A stretch of DNA of 64,000 nucleotides from Corallococcus sp. AS-1-6 (lineage in GTDB: Bacteria > Myxococcota > Myxococcia > Myxococcales > Myxococcaceae). The number at the start of each line of letters is the position of its first letter. Position 1 is the stretch's first letter. Below the pieces are notes generated by a model. It did not search any database. It was not told the DNA's origin and saw nothing but the letters and a program-made list of their open reading frames with translations. Positions 32,680 through 40,329 of the stretch are shown in pieces. Where the stretch lies: assembly GCF_020037015.1 (NCBI RefSeq), contig NZ_JAIQDE010000013.1, positions 186,001 to 250,000 on the forward strand, read 5' to 3'. The position numbers were made by a program, and so were the translations under genes.

Positions 32680-34344
32680 ATGCCCGCTCCCCTGACGCGG
32701 CGCCCGGAGACGAAGTCGTTCAGCATCGAGGACCTGCTCGACCGCGTGCGGCGTGGCGAGGTGCGCATCCCCGAGTTCCAGCGCCCCCTGCGGTGGACCG
32801 CGGAGGACGTGCGCGACCTGCTGGACAGCGTGTACCGGGGCTATCCCATCGGGACCCTGTTGTTCTGGCGCCGGGAGGCCCCCGCCGCCAACGTCAGCTT
32901 CGGCCCCGTGCGCATCGACGCGCCCTCCACCAGCCAGGGCCTGTGGGCCGTGGACGGACAGCAGCGCGTGACGGCGCTCGCGGGCGTGCTGCTGCATCCG
33001 TCCTATGGCGACGAGGCCGGACGCGACGACTTCCACCTCTACTTCGACCTGGAGACGGAGGAGCTGCACGCACCTCCGGAGTCCGGCGCGCCCCCCCCGC
33101 ACTGGCTGCCGATGAACGAGGTGCTGGACAGCGAGTCGCTGCTCCACTGGCTCAACCGCTACCCTGGCCGTGAGGCCCACCCGGAGCACCTGCGCGCCGC
33201 CATCCGCCTGGGCAAGGCCATCCGCGAGTACCAGGTGCCCGCGTACGTCGTGGACACGGCGGACGAGAAGGTCCTGCGCATCATCTTCAAGCGCCTCAAC
33301 ACCGCGGGCCGCCCGCTCACGGACGAAGAGGTGTTCAACGCGCTGTACGTGGGCTCACGCTCGCTGAGCCTGGAGTCGGTGACCGAAGGGTTGAAGGAGC
33401 TGGGCTTCGGCAGCATCCCGGAGTCGCTGCTGCTGCGCGCCGTGCTGGCCGTGCGCGGCCTGGACTTCACGCGGGGCTATCAGGAACAGCTCAACCAGGA
33501 CGACGAGCTCACGGAGACCGTCCGCCGCACGGACCGGGCGCTCCGGGACGCCATCGTGTTCCTCAAGCGCGACGCGTTCATCCCGCACTTCAAGCTGCTG
33601 CCCGCGCCGGAGAACTCGCTCGTCTTGCTGACGCGCTTCTTCCAACTGCACCCGGAGCCGTCACCGCGCTCGCGAGAGCTGCTGTCCCGCTGGTTCTGGC
33701 GCCACATCGTCTTCGGCGGCTGGGAGCTGAAGCCCCCGGAGGCCCTCCAGGTCTTCGCGGCCATCCGCTCCGACGAGGAGCGCTCCATCCAGGCGCTGCT
33801 GACCCAGGTCCCGCCTCCGCTCATCCGCTGGTGGATGGAGACCGGCATGCCGGTCATCCCGCACACGTCCATGCGGCCGCCCCTGGTCCTGCGCATCGCC
33901 ATGCTGTCCCTCCAGCCCCGGGACCTGCTGACGGGCGGGGTGCTCGAACCCGGCGAGGTGCTGGCGGAGGGCGAGGGCTTCCAGCGCCTCCTGCCCCTCG
34001 AGGGCGACTTGCGGTGGGCCATCGCTTCACCCCAGGGCCACCGCGCGCTGGTGCGGGTGACGGAGCGCCCCTTCAACTTCCTCTTCCACCCGCGCATCCC
34101 AGGAGGGCTGGTCGCGAGGCTGATGGATGCGCAATCGACTCCGAGCCAGGAGGTGCTCCAGAGCCACGGCATCACCCCGGACGCCATGGACGCCTTGCGG
34201 CGCGGGGACCCCATGCGCTTCCTCCAACTGCGTCAGGCGGTGCTGGAGCCCGTGCTGCGCCAGTTCATGGAGGCCCGCACGCGCTGGGATGACTCGGACC
34301 GGCCTTCGCTCCAGTCGATGATCATCGACGACGATGAGGACTGA
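32680..34344 (+). CDS. DUF262-domain protein (GmrSD/ParB-like N-terminal fold)
   Basis: A 554-aa soluble protein. The N-terminal DUF262 domain shows I-P-E-F-Q-R-P-L-R-W at residues 30-39, G-Y-P-I-G-T-L-L-F-W, the signature V-D-G-Q-Q-R at 91-96 and the later F-K-R-L-N-T-A-G-R-P-L-T motif. DUF262 proteins include the GmrS half of type IV restriction enzymes and other defence-island components that hydrolyse NTPs. No DUF1607/HNH nuclease domain (the GmrD half) is recognisable at the C-terminus, which is helical and unassigned. A very strong GGGGGAGGAGG precedes the ATG at 32680. The stop TGA is one base from the ATG of the HipA fusion gene, so the two are coupled. Confidence 0.88.
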   Translation: MPAPLTRRPETKSFSIEDLLDRVRRGEVRIPEFQRPLRWTAEDVRDLLDSVYRGYPIGTLLFWRREAPAANVSFGPVRIDAPSTSQGLWAVDGQQRVTALAGVLLHPSYGDEAGRDDFHLYFDLETEELHAPPESGAPPPHWLPMNEVLDSESLLHWLNRYPGREAHPEHLRAAIRLGKAIREYQVPAYVVDTADEKVLRIIFKRLNTAGRPLTDEEVFNALYVGSRSLSLESVTEGLKELGFGSIPESLLLRAVLAVRGLDFTRGYQEQLNQDDELTETVRRTDRALRDAIVFLKRDAFIPHFKLLPAPENSLVLLTRFFQLHPEPSPRSRELLSRWFWRHIVFGGWELKPPEALQVFAAIRSDEERSIQALLTQVPPPLIRWWMETGMPVIPHTSMRPPLVLRIAMLSLQPRDLLTGGVLEPGEVLAEGEGFQRLLPLEGDLRWAIASPQGHRALVRVTERPFNFLFHPRIPGGLVARLMDAQSTPSQEVLQSHGITPDAMDALRRGDPMRFLQLRQAVLEPVLRQFMEARTRWDDSDRPSLQSMIIDDDED

Positions 34345-34345
34345 C

Positions 34346-36343
34346 ATGGACCCCACGCTCCCCGTGTCCACCACGGGCATCCTCGACGTCCTCATGGGCG
34401 ACGTGCACGTCGGCACGCTCACGCTGCTCGCGGACGAGCGCATCGAGTTCAGCCTCTCCGAGGACTACCGCCAGCGCTACCCGCGCCCCGTGCTGGGCCA
34501 GTTCTTCGAGGACGACCTGTCGCGCCGCCACACCAGCCGCATGCGGCTGCCGCCGTTCTTCTCCAACCTGCTGCCCGAAGGCCCGCTGCGCGACCTCATC
34601 TCCGAACGCCAGCACATCGCCCGGCAGCGCGAGTTCTTCTTCATCGCCCACCTGGGCGCGGACCTCTCCGGCGCCGTCATCGTCCGGCCCGCGGGCGAGC
34701 TCGCCGGCCACGACGCGCCCCTGACGGACGCCCCCGCCGAGCCCGTGTCGGACGGTGAGCCGCTGCGCTTCTCGCTCGCGGGCGTGCAGCTCAAGTTCTC
34801 CATGCTCCGGCGAGACCGGGGCATGACGCTGCCCATGGGCGGCCTGGGCGGAGACTGGATCGTCAAGCTGCCGGACAACCGCTACGACCGCGTGCCGGAG
34901 AACGAGCTGTCCGTGATGACCTGGGCCCGCGCCACCGGCATCGACGTGCCGGAGCTCCAACTGCTCCCGGTCTCCGACCTGCACGGCCTCCCGGAGGGCA
35001 TCACCCTGCGCGAGGACCTGGCCTACGCCATCCGCCGCTTCGACCGGCCGTCCCCCGGCCGCCGCGTGCACATGGAGGACCTGGCGCAGGTGCTGGGGCT
35101 GTACTCCGACGAGAAGTACAAGAAGTACAACTACGAGACCATCGCCAACGTGCTGCTCAAGGTCGCGGGCCTGGACGCGCTCCAGGAGTTCCTGCGGCGG
35201 CTGGTGTTCATCGTCGCGTGCGGCAACGGCGACGCGCACCACAAGAACTGGTCCCTCTTCTACCCGGACGGCACGCGCCCCACGCTGTCGCCCGCGTACG
35301 ACTTCGTCTCCACCATCCAGTACATGCCGCAGGATCAGCTCGCGCTGAACCTGGCGAAGTCCAAGCGCTTCGAGGACGTGTCGCTCCAGAGCTTCGAGCG
35401 ACTGGCGCGCAAGCTGGGCCTCGCCGACGAGGACGTCCTCCCGGTGGTGAAGGGCGCCGTGGAGGTCGCGCTCGACACGTGGACCACGCTGCGCGCGGAC
35501 CTGCCCATGCCGGAGCTCTTCAAGCAGCGCATCGAGGAGCACTGGAAGCGCGTCCCGCTGCTCCAGGGCAACGTGAAGCGCAGCGCGGGCGAGCTGCGCC
35601 AGACGGTCAACGCCTTCTTCACCCTCTACAACGAGCTGCCCCGCCTGGGCCCCGGCAGCGACGAGAGCACCCGGGAGGCCCTGCGGCGCCTGTCTCCGCT
35701 GCCGCCCTCGCCGCGCGTGCTGGACCTGGGCGCGGGCACCGGCCGGCAGTCGCTGGTGCTCGCGCGGGAGCTGGGCACGCGCGTCACCGCCGTGGACCTG
35801 CACCGGCCCTACCTGGACCGGCTGGAGCGCGAGGCCCGCGAGCAGGGCATGGCGGACGCCATCGTCACGCGCCAGGAGGACATGCGCGCGTTGACGCTGC
35901 CGCCTGCGTCCGTCGATCTGCTCTGGTCCGAGGGCGCCATCTACCTGATGGGCTTCGAGCAGGGCCTGCGCCAGTGGCGGCCGTTGCTCGCGCCCGGTGG
36001 GCAGGTGGCCGTCACCGAGTGCACCTGGCTCACGGACGTCCGGCCCCCGGAGGCGGTGCGCTTCTGGGCCGCCGGGTACCCGTCCATGGGCACCGTCGCC
36101 CAGAACCGCGCCAGCGCGGAGGCGGCGGGCTTCACGGTGCTGGACACCTTCACGCTGCCCGCGTCCGCGTGGTGGGACGACTACTACACGCCGCTCCTCC
36201 AGCGCATCGAACGGCTGCGCCCCACCGCGGACGCGGCCCTGCGCGAGGTCATCGCGGCGGCGGAACAGGAGGTGAGCCTGTACCGCCGCCACGGGGACAG
36301 CTACGGCTACGTCTTCTACCTGCTGCGCTCGCGCGAGGCGTGA
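34346..36343 (+). CDS. HipA-like Ser/Thr kinase fused to a SAM-dependent methyltransferase
   Basis: A 665-aa fusion. Residues 1-105 are the HipA N-subdomain (Couple_hipA) and about 135-405 the kinase. S143-L-A-G-V-Q aligns with the autophosphorylated Ser150 loop of E. coli HipA, K174 (W-I-V-K) with the ATP Lys, D296 and N301 (G-D-A-H-H-K-N-W) with Asp309/Asn314, and D319 (A-Y-D-F) with Asp332; the 23-residue D-D spacing is the same, so the kinase looks intact. From V410 a class I methyltransferase follows (F-F-T-L-Y-N-E-L-P-R; motif I V-L-D-L-G-A-G-T-G at 458-466; L-L-W-S-E-G-A-I-Y). Codon 410 is GTG, so a separate internal start is conceivable. No hipB-like gene is adjacent. ATG 34346 (GAGG 6 nt upstream) is preferred over 34334. 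Confidence 0.9.
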   Translation: MDPTLPVSTTGILDVLMGDVHVGTLTLLADERIEFSLSEDYRQRYPRPVLGQFFEDDLSRRHTSRMRLPPFFSNLLPEGPLRDLISERQHIARQREFFFIAHLGADLSGAVIVRPAGELAGHDAPLTDAPAEPVSDGEPLRFSLAGVQLKFSMLRRDRGMTLPMGGLGGDWIVKLPDNRYDRVPENELSVMTWARATGIDVPELQLLPVSDLHGLPEGITLREDLAYAIRRFDRPSPGRRVHMEDLAQVLGLYSDEKYKKYNYETIANVLLKVAGLDALQEFLRRLVFIVACGNGDAHHKNWSLFYPDGTRPTLSPAYDFVSTIQYMPQDQLALNLAKSKRFEDVSLQSFERLARKLGLADEDVLPVVKGAVEVALDTWTTLRADLPMPELFKQRIEEHWKRVPLLQGNVKRSAGELRQTVNAFFTLYNELPRLGPGSDESTREALRRLSPLPPSPRVLDLGAGTGRQSLVLARELGTRVTAVDLHRPYLDRLEREAREQGMADAIVTRQEDMRALTLPPASVDLLWSEGAIYLMGFEQGLRQWRPLLAPGGQVAVTECTWLTDVRPPEAVRFWAAGYPSMGTVAQNRASAEAAGFTVLDTFTLPASAWWDDYYTPLLQRIERLRPTADAALREVIAAAEQEVSLYRRHGDSYGYVFYLLRSREA

Positions 36344-36347
36344 CGCC

Positions 36348-38240
36348 TCAGCGGCGGCTGTTCAGGTAGTCCGCGTGCCACGCGGCGGGCAGCGCGGCCA
36401 GCACGTCCGAGGCGACGGGCCGGTGCTTCTCCCGCGCCAGGTCCGTCTGCATGCGCGCGTCACCGACCAGGAAGCCGTTGGCGATGAGCGTGTGCTCCTT
36501 CGCGCCCACGTCCACCAGCTCCGCGTCCGTGCCGAGGGTCAGGTTGTAGACCTGGCCCTTGAAGGGCACGCGCTCCACGGAGGCCAGCGTCGCCTCGCCG
36601 TCCTTCGTCACGAGCACGTCGCCCACGGCGAGCTCGCCCGCCGTCACGACGCCGCGGGTGCGGCTGACCATGGGGTGGGTGTTGGTCACGAGCACGTCCT
36701 GGCCCTTGCCCGCCTTCAGGCGCACCATGGGCTGGGACTCGGTGCCCTTCGTCACGGTGGTGACGGTGAGGGCGCGGCCGTCCGCGCTGGACAGCACGCG
36801 GTCACCGACCTTCACGGACTCCACGGGGACGGACCTGCCGTCCGCGCGCAGCACGCGCGTGCCCGCCGCGAGGCAACTGTTCTTGAAGTCCAGCACCGCC
36901 AGCCGGCGGAAGCCCACGCGCGTCACCGGGCTGAAGCCGCCGCCGGAGCGGGGGCACGTCGCGTTCACGGTGGTGAAGGCCTGCATCGCCACGTCCTGCT
37001 CGTGCGCCAGGCAGTCCGTGCCCAGGTCCATCAGCCCGTTGAAGGGGATGCTGGACGCGTCCGGGCCGGTGCCCAGCGGCAGGCTGCCCGTGAGCACCAC
37101 CGTGCCCGGCGTGGTGGCCGTGACGTTGTTGACCTTGCAGCGGCCACCCGCGCTGAGGAGGACGATGTTCACCTCGCTCTTCACCGCCGTCACGGTGCAG
37201 TTGGACGGCAGGCCCGTCACGTAGGTGCCCCGCGCCGGCAGGTACAGCTTCGCGGAGTTGAACGCGCCCGGCGTGGGCCAGTAGGCCGTGGTGTCCGGCA
37301 GCCACTTCTTCGCGGCCACGGACGTCAGGGCGTTCACCGCCGCCACGCCCGTGTAGCCGCCCGCGAAGGCGGTGATGTTGCCGGCCGCGTCCTTCTTCGC
37401 CAGCGTGTAGTCGCAGTCCAGCGCGCCCGTCGCGGAGCCGCGCTCCAGGCAGGTGCGGATGGCGTTGCCCGCCAGCCCCGTGCCGATGAGCTCGCGCGGG
37501 TGGTCGAAGTTCAGGCCCGGCGGCAGGAGCAGCACCGTGGTGTCCGCGGTGGAGTAGAAGGTCTCCATCCGGCCGCTGGCCTCGTCGTAGGCCATGGCCA
37601 CCGAGTCGTAATACAGGACCCGGTCCGGACCCGCGTCCAGCACCACGTTCAGCGGATCCGTCTCCAGCGTCTTGGCCAGGTAGTCCTCCGTGGCCGTCGT
37701 GGCCAGCAGTTGGAACTCCTGGCGGTCCGGCGTCGTGGAGTACGCGTTGAAGTCCACGTAGGAGTAGTCCGCCCCGCCAGCGCAGGTGAGGTAGCCCGAG
37801 CCCTGGAACGTCGTCTCACCGCCGCCGTGAGCAATCTCCTCCAGGGGCAGCAGGTGGCCGCACCACTCGGCGGTCGTGGTCTGGGCCTTCACCTGGCCGG
37901 AGGCCTTCTCCGTCAGCACGCGCTCGCGCTGCCGCGACAGGGTGGAGAACAGGCGAGGCGAGTTGGCCGGCGTGTTGCCCGCTGCCTCCAGGCGCTTCAT
38001 CAGGAAGGCGTACTGGTCCGCGTCGCCCAGGTCGAGCGGCATCTGGGTGGCATCCGCGTGCTGCTGCTTCCACTGCGCGTACAGCTTCGACATCTTCAGC
38101 GCGTCGCGGGCCCGGTCCTGGCGCACGGCGGCCGTCGGCGCTTCGCGCGGGGGCTCGGCCGTGCAGCCGGCCATGAGGGGAGTCGAGAGCACCATCGCGG
38201 ACAGGACGAGGCGCTTCCAGTTGGGGGTGACGTGGAGCAT
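36348..38240 (-). CDS. Lipoprotein with C-terminal Hint (Hedgehog/intein-type) domain
   Basis: A 630-aa protein with a type II signal peptide and lipobox L-M-A-G-C (Cys26). Residues 27-450 form a large extracytoplasmic region with scattered cysteines and no recognised family. A Hint domain starts at Cys456 (N-S-C-L-A-A-G-T-R-V), with block B T-N-T-H-P-M and a terminal H-T-L-I-A-N-G-F-L-V-G. About 40 residues follow the domain. Bacterial intein-like and Hint domains can cleave the chain at the Cys and attach or release the upstream part; the classic C-terminal His-Asn pair is not obvious, so N-terminal cleavage is more likely than splicing. The ATG at 38240 has GGAG upstream. It converges with the HipA fusion gene, 4 bp apart. 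Confidence 0.85.
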   Translation of the reverse strand: MLHVTPNWKRLVLSAMVLSTPLMAGCTAEPPREAPTAAVRQDRARDALKMSKLYAQWKQQHADATQMPLDLGDADQYAFLMKRLEAAGNTPANSPRLFSTLSRQRERVLTEKASGQVKAQTTTAEWCGHLLPLEEIAHGGGETTFQGSGYLTCAGGADYSYVDFNAYSTTPDRQEFQLLATTATEDYLAKTLETDPLNVVLDAGPDRVLYYDSVAMAYDEASGRMETFYSTADTTVLLLPPGLNFDHPRELIGTGLAGNAIRTCLERGSATGALDCDYTLAKKDAAGNITAFAGGYTGVAAVNALTSVAAKKWLPDTTAYWPTPGAFNSAKLYLPARGTYVTGLPSNCTVTAVKSEVNIVLLSAGGRCKVNNVTATTPGTVVLTGSLPLGTGPDASSIPFNGLMDLGTDCLAHEQDVAMQAFTTVNATCPRSGGGFSPVTRVGFRRLAVLDFKNSCLAAGTRVLRADGRSVPVESVKVGDRVLSSADGRALTVTTVTKGTESQPMVRLKAGKGQDVLVTNTHPMVSRTRGVVTAGELAVGDVLVTKDGEATLASVERVPFKGQVYNLTLGTDAELVDVGAKEHTLIANGFLVGDARMQTDLAREKHRPVASDVLAALPAAWHADYLNSRR

Positions 38241-38317
38241 CGGGGAACTCCGGAACCGGACGCCTTCTCACCATGAGTGCTGGCTCGGTTCACATTGAGT
38301 ATGCTCCTGGAAGTCCT

Positions 38318-38355
38318 GGATGTCCCATGAAATCAGACTGGAGTCTGTGACATCC
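38318..38355. promoter_or_regulatory. Nested palindrome upstream of the Hint lipoprotein and OPT genes
   Basis: CAGACT-gg-AGTCTG (38334-38347) is a perfect 14-bp palindrome, flanked by GGATGTC (38318-38324) and GACATCC (38349-38355), a second perfect 7-bp inverted pair. It sits in the 223-bp divergent gap, 78-115 bp from the lipoprotein ATG and about 110 bp from the OPT ATG. The GACT-NN-AGTC core equals that of the palindrome at 31753. Operator function is inferred. Confidence 0.5.
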
Positions 38356-38463
38356 GCGTGCCTGTGATTGGGCGGGTGGGGGCGACAGGGATTGAGACAT
38401 CCCGGAGCAGGCGGGGCCGGGGAGGTGGCGCGGGAGGGGACGAAGGGAGAGGATGGGCGGCCC

Positions 38464-40314
38464 ATGCCGGCCCCCGCCCCCCGAGCCGTCCCCGCCGGGG
38501 ACACGCCCTCCGACGCCTCGCTGACGCTGCTGAGCATCCCCGGCGGGACGCAGGCGGAGGTGGATACTTACTGGCTGGAGCACGTGTACCAGGGCGACCG
38601 GCTGCCCCAGCTCACCCTGCGCGCGGTGCTCCTGGGCGCGGGGCTGGGCGTGCTCACCTGCGCCACCAACCTCTATGCGGGCCTGAAGACGGGCGTGGCG
38701 TTCGGCGTGGCCGTGACCGCCGCGCTGCTCGCGTCCGCGGCGCATGGGGCGCTGCGGCGCTTGGGCCCCCGCGCCGCCGGCAGCCCGCTGTCCCTGCTGG
38801 AGCTGGGGTGCGCGCAGACGGTGGCGTCGTCGGCGGGGTACGCGACGGGCGGCGCGCTCGTGTCGGTGCAGGGGGCGTGGCTGTTGACGACGGGGCACCA
38901 CCTGCCGGGTGTGACGCTGCTGGCGTGGACGTTCCTCCTGTCCGCGCTGGGGGTGCTGTTCGCGGTGCCGCTCAAGCGGCAGTTGGTGGACCGGGAGCAG
39001 CTCCCGTTCGCGTCCGGGACGGCCGCGGCGGCCACGGCTCGCGCGCTGCACTCGGGAGGGGAGGCGGCGGGGCCCCGGCTGCGCATGCTGGGCGTGGGCG
39101 GGATGATCGCGGGTGTGTTGACGCTCGCGCGGGATGGGTTCGGGCGCGTGCCGTATGCGTATGCGTTTCCCGGGACGTGGGGTGGGGTGTCGCTGGAGCG
39201 GTTGGGGTTCGCGCTGGAGACGGGGTTGATGCCGGTGGGCGGAGGCGCGCTGTTGGGCGTGCGGGTCACCGCGTCCATGTGGCTGGGGGCGCTCGTCGTC
39301 CATGGCGTCATCGCGCCCCGGTTGATGATGGCGGGGGTGGTGGCCCCGGAGGGGGATTTCCTCGCGTGGGCGCTGTGGCCGGGGGCGGCGGCGCTCACCA
39401 CCGCGTCGCTGTTGCAGTTCGCGCTCCAGGCCCGCGTGTGGGGCCGGGCGCTGCGGGGGCTGCGCGGGCCGCGTCAGGCGCCGCATCCCATTGAAGCGCT
39501 CCAGGTGCCCGGGCGGTGGTGGGTGGCGGGGATGCTGGTGCTGACGCCCGCGACGGTGGCGCTGGCGCGGGTGGGCTTCGACGTGCCGGTGCCGCACGCG
39601 CTGCTCGCGGTGGCGCTGTCGTTCGTGCTGTGCCTCATCTCCTGCCGTGTCACCGGGGAGACGGACGTGAGCCCCGTGGGCGCGCTGGGGCAGGTGACGC
39701 AGCTCACGTATGGCGTGCTGCTGCCTGGGGACGTGCGCGCGAACCTGGCGACCGCGGGCATCACGGTCAACGCGGCGTCCTCCTCCGCGGACCTGCTCAC
39801 GGACCTGAAGGCGGGGCACCTGCTGGGCGCGAATCCGCGCCGCGTGTTCCTGGCCCAGTTGATGGGGTGTGTCGTGGGGGCGCTGGTGGTGGTGCCGCTG
39901 TTCTACCTGCTGGTGCCGGAGCCGTCGGTGCTGGGCTCGGAGCGCTTCCCGGCGCCGGCCGCGACGGTGACGGCGGGCGTGGCGCGGGTGCTGGCGTCGG
40001 GGCTGGAGGCCGTCTCCGCGGACCTGCGGATTGCCATGGCGTGGGCGGCGGGGGCGGCGGCCGTCCTCACGCTGGGCGAGCAGGCGCTGCCGGAGCGCTT
40101 TCGCCGCTGGACGCCCTCGGCGGTGGGCATGGGGCTGGCGTGTCTGCTGCCTGCCTCCACGTGCCTGGGGTTCTTCCTGGGCGGGCTGGGGTGGGAGCTG
40201 GCCCGGCGGTGGCGGCCCGCGACGGAAGGGCCGGGCGTGACGCTGGCGGCCGGGCTCATCGCGGGCGAGGGGCTGGTGGGGGTGGGCATCGTCCTGGCGC
40301 GGGCGCTCTGGTAG
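38464..40314 (+). CDS. OPT-family transporter
   Basis: A 616-aa polytopic protein with about 14 hydrophobic segments. The opening L-T-L-R-A-V-L-L-G-A-G-L-G-V-L-T-C-A-T-N-L-Y and following G-L-K-T-G, and the mid-protein G-E-T-D-V-S-P-V-G-A-L-G-Q-V-T-Q, are characteristic of the oligopeptide transporter (OPT) superfamily, which imports peptides or metal chelates with protons. Uptake of peptides from lysed prey would suit a myxobacterium, though the substrate is not shown. The ATG at 38464 (M-P-A-P-A-P) has a GGGAGAGGATGG region upstream; 32 further in-frame residues upstream look noncoding. The next gene begins 15 bp downstream. Confidence 0.9.
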   Translation: MPAPAPRAVPAGDTPSDASLTLLSIPGGTQAEVDTYWLEHVYQGDRLPQLTLRAVLLGAGLGVLTCATNLYAGLKTGVAFGVAVTAALLASAAHGALRRLGPRAAGSPLSLLELGCAQTVASSAGYATGGALVSVQGAWLLTTGHHLPGVTLLAWTFLLSALGVLFAVPLKRQLVDREQLPFASGTAAAATARALHSGGEAAGPRLRMLGVGGMIAGVLTLARDGFGRVPYAYAFPGTWGGVSLERLGFALETGLMPVGGGALLGVRVTASMWLGALVVHGVIAPRLMMAGVVAPEGDFLAWALWPGAAALTTASLLQFALQARVWGRALRGLRGPRQAPHPIEALQVPGRWWVAGMLVLTPATVALARVGFDVPVPHALLAVALSFVLCLISCRVTGETDVSPVGALGQVTQLTYGVLLPGDVRANLATAGITVNAASSSADLLTDLKAGHLLGANPRRVFLAQLMGCVVGALVVVPLFYLLVPEPSVLGSERFPAPAATVTAGVARVLASGLEAVSADLRIAMAWAAGAAAVLTLGEQALPERFRRWTPSAVGMGLACLLPASTCLGFFLGGLGWELARRWRPATEGPGVTLAAGLIAGEGLVGVGIVLARALW

Positions 40315-40329
40315 CCTTCGGGCATCCGC

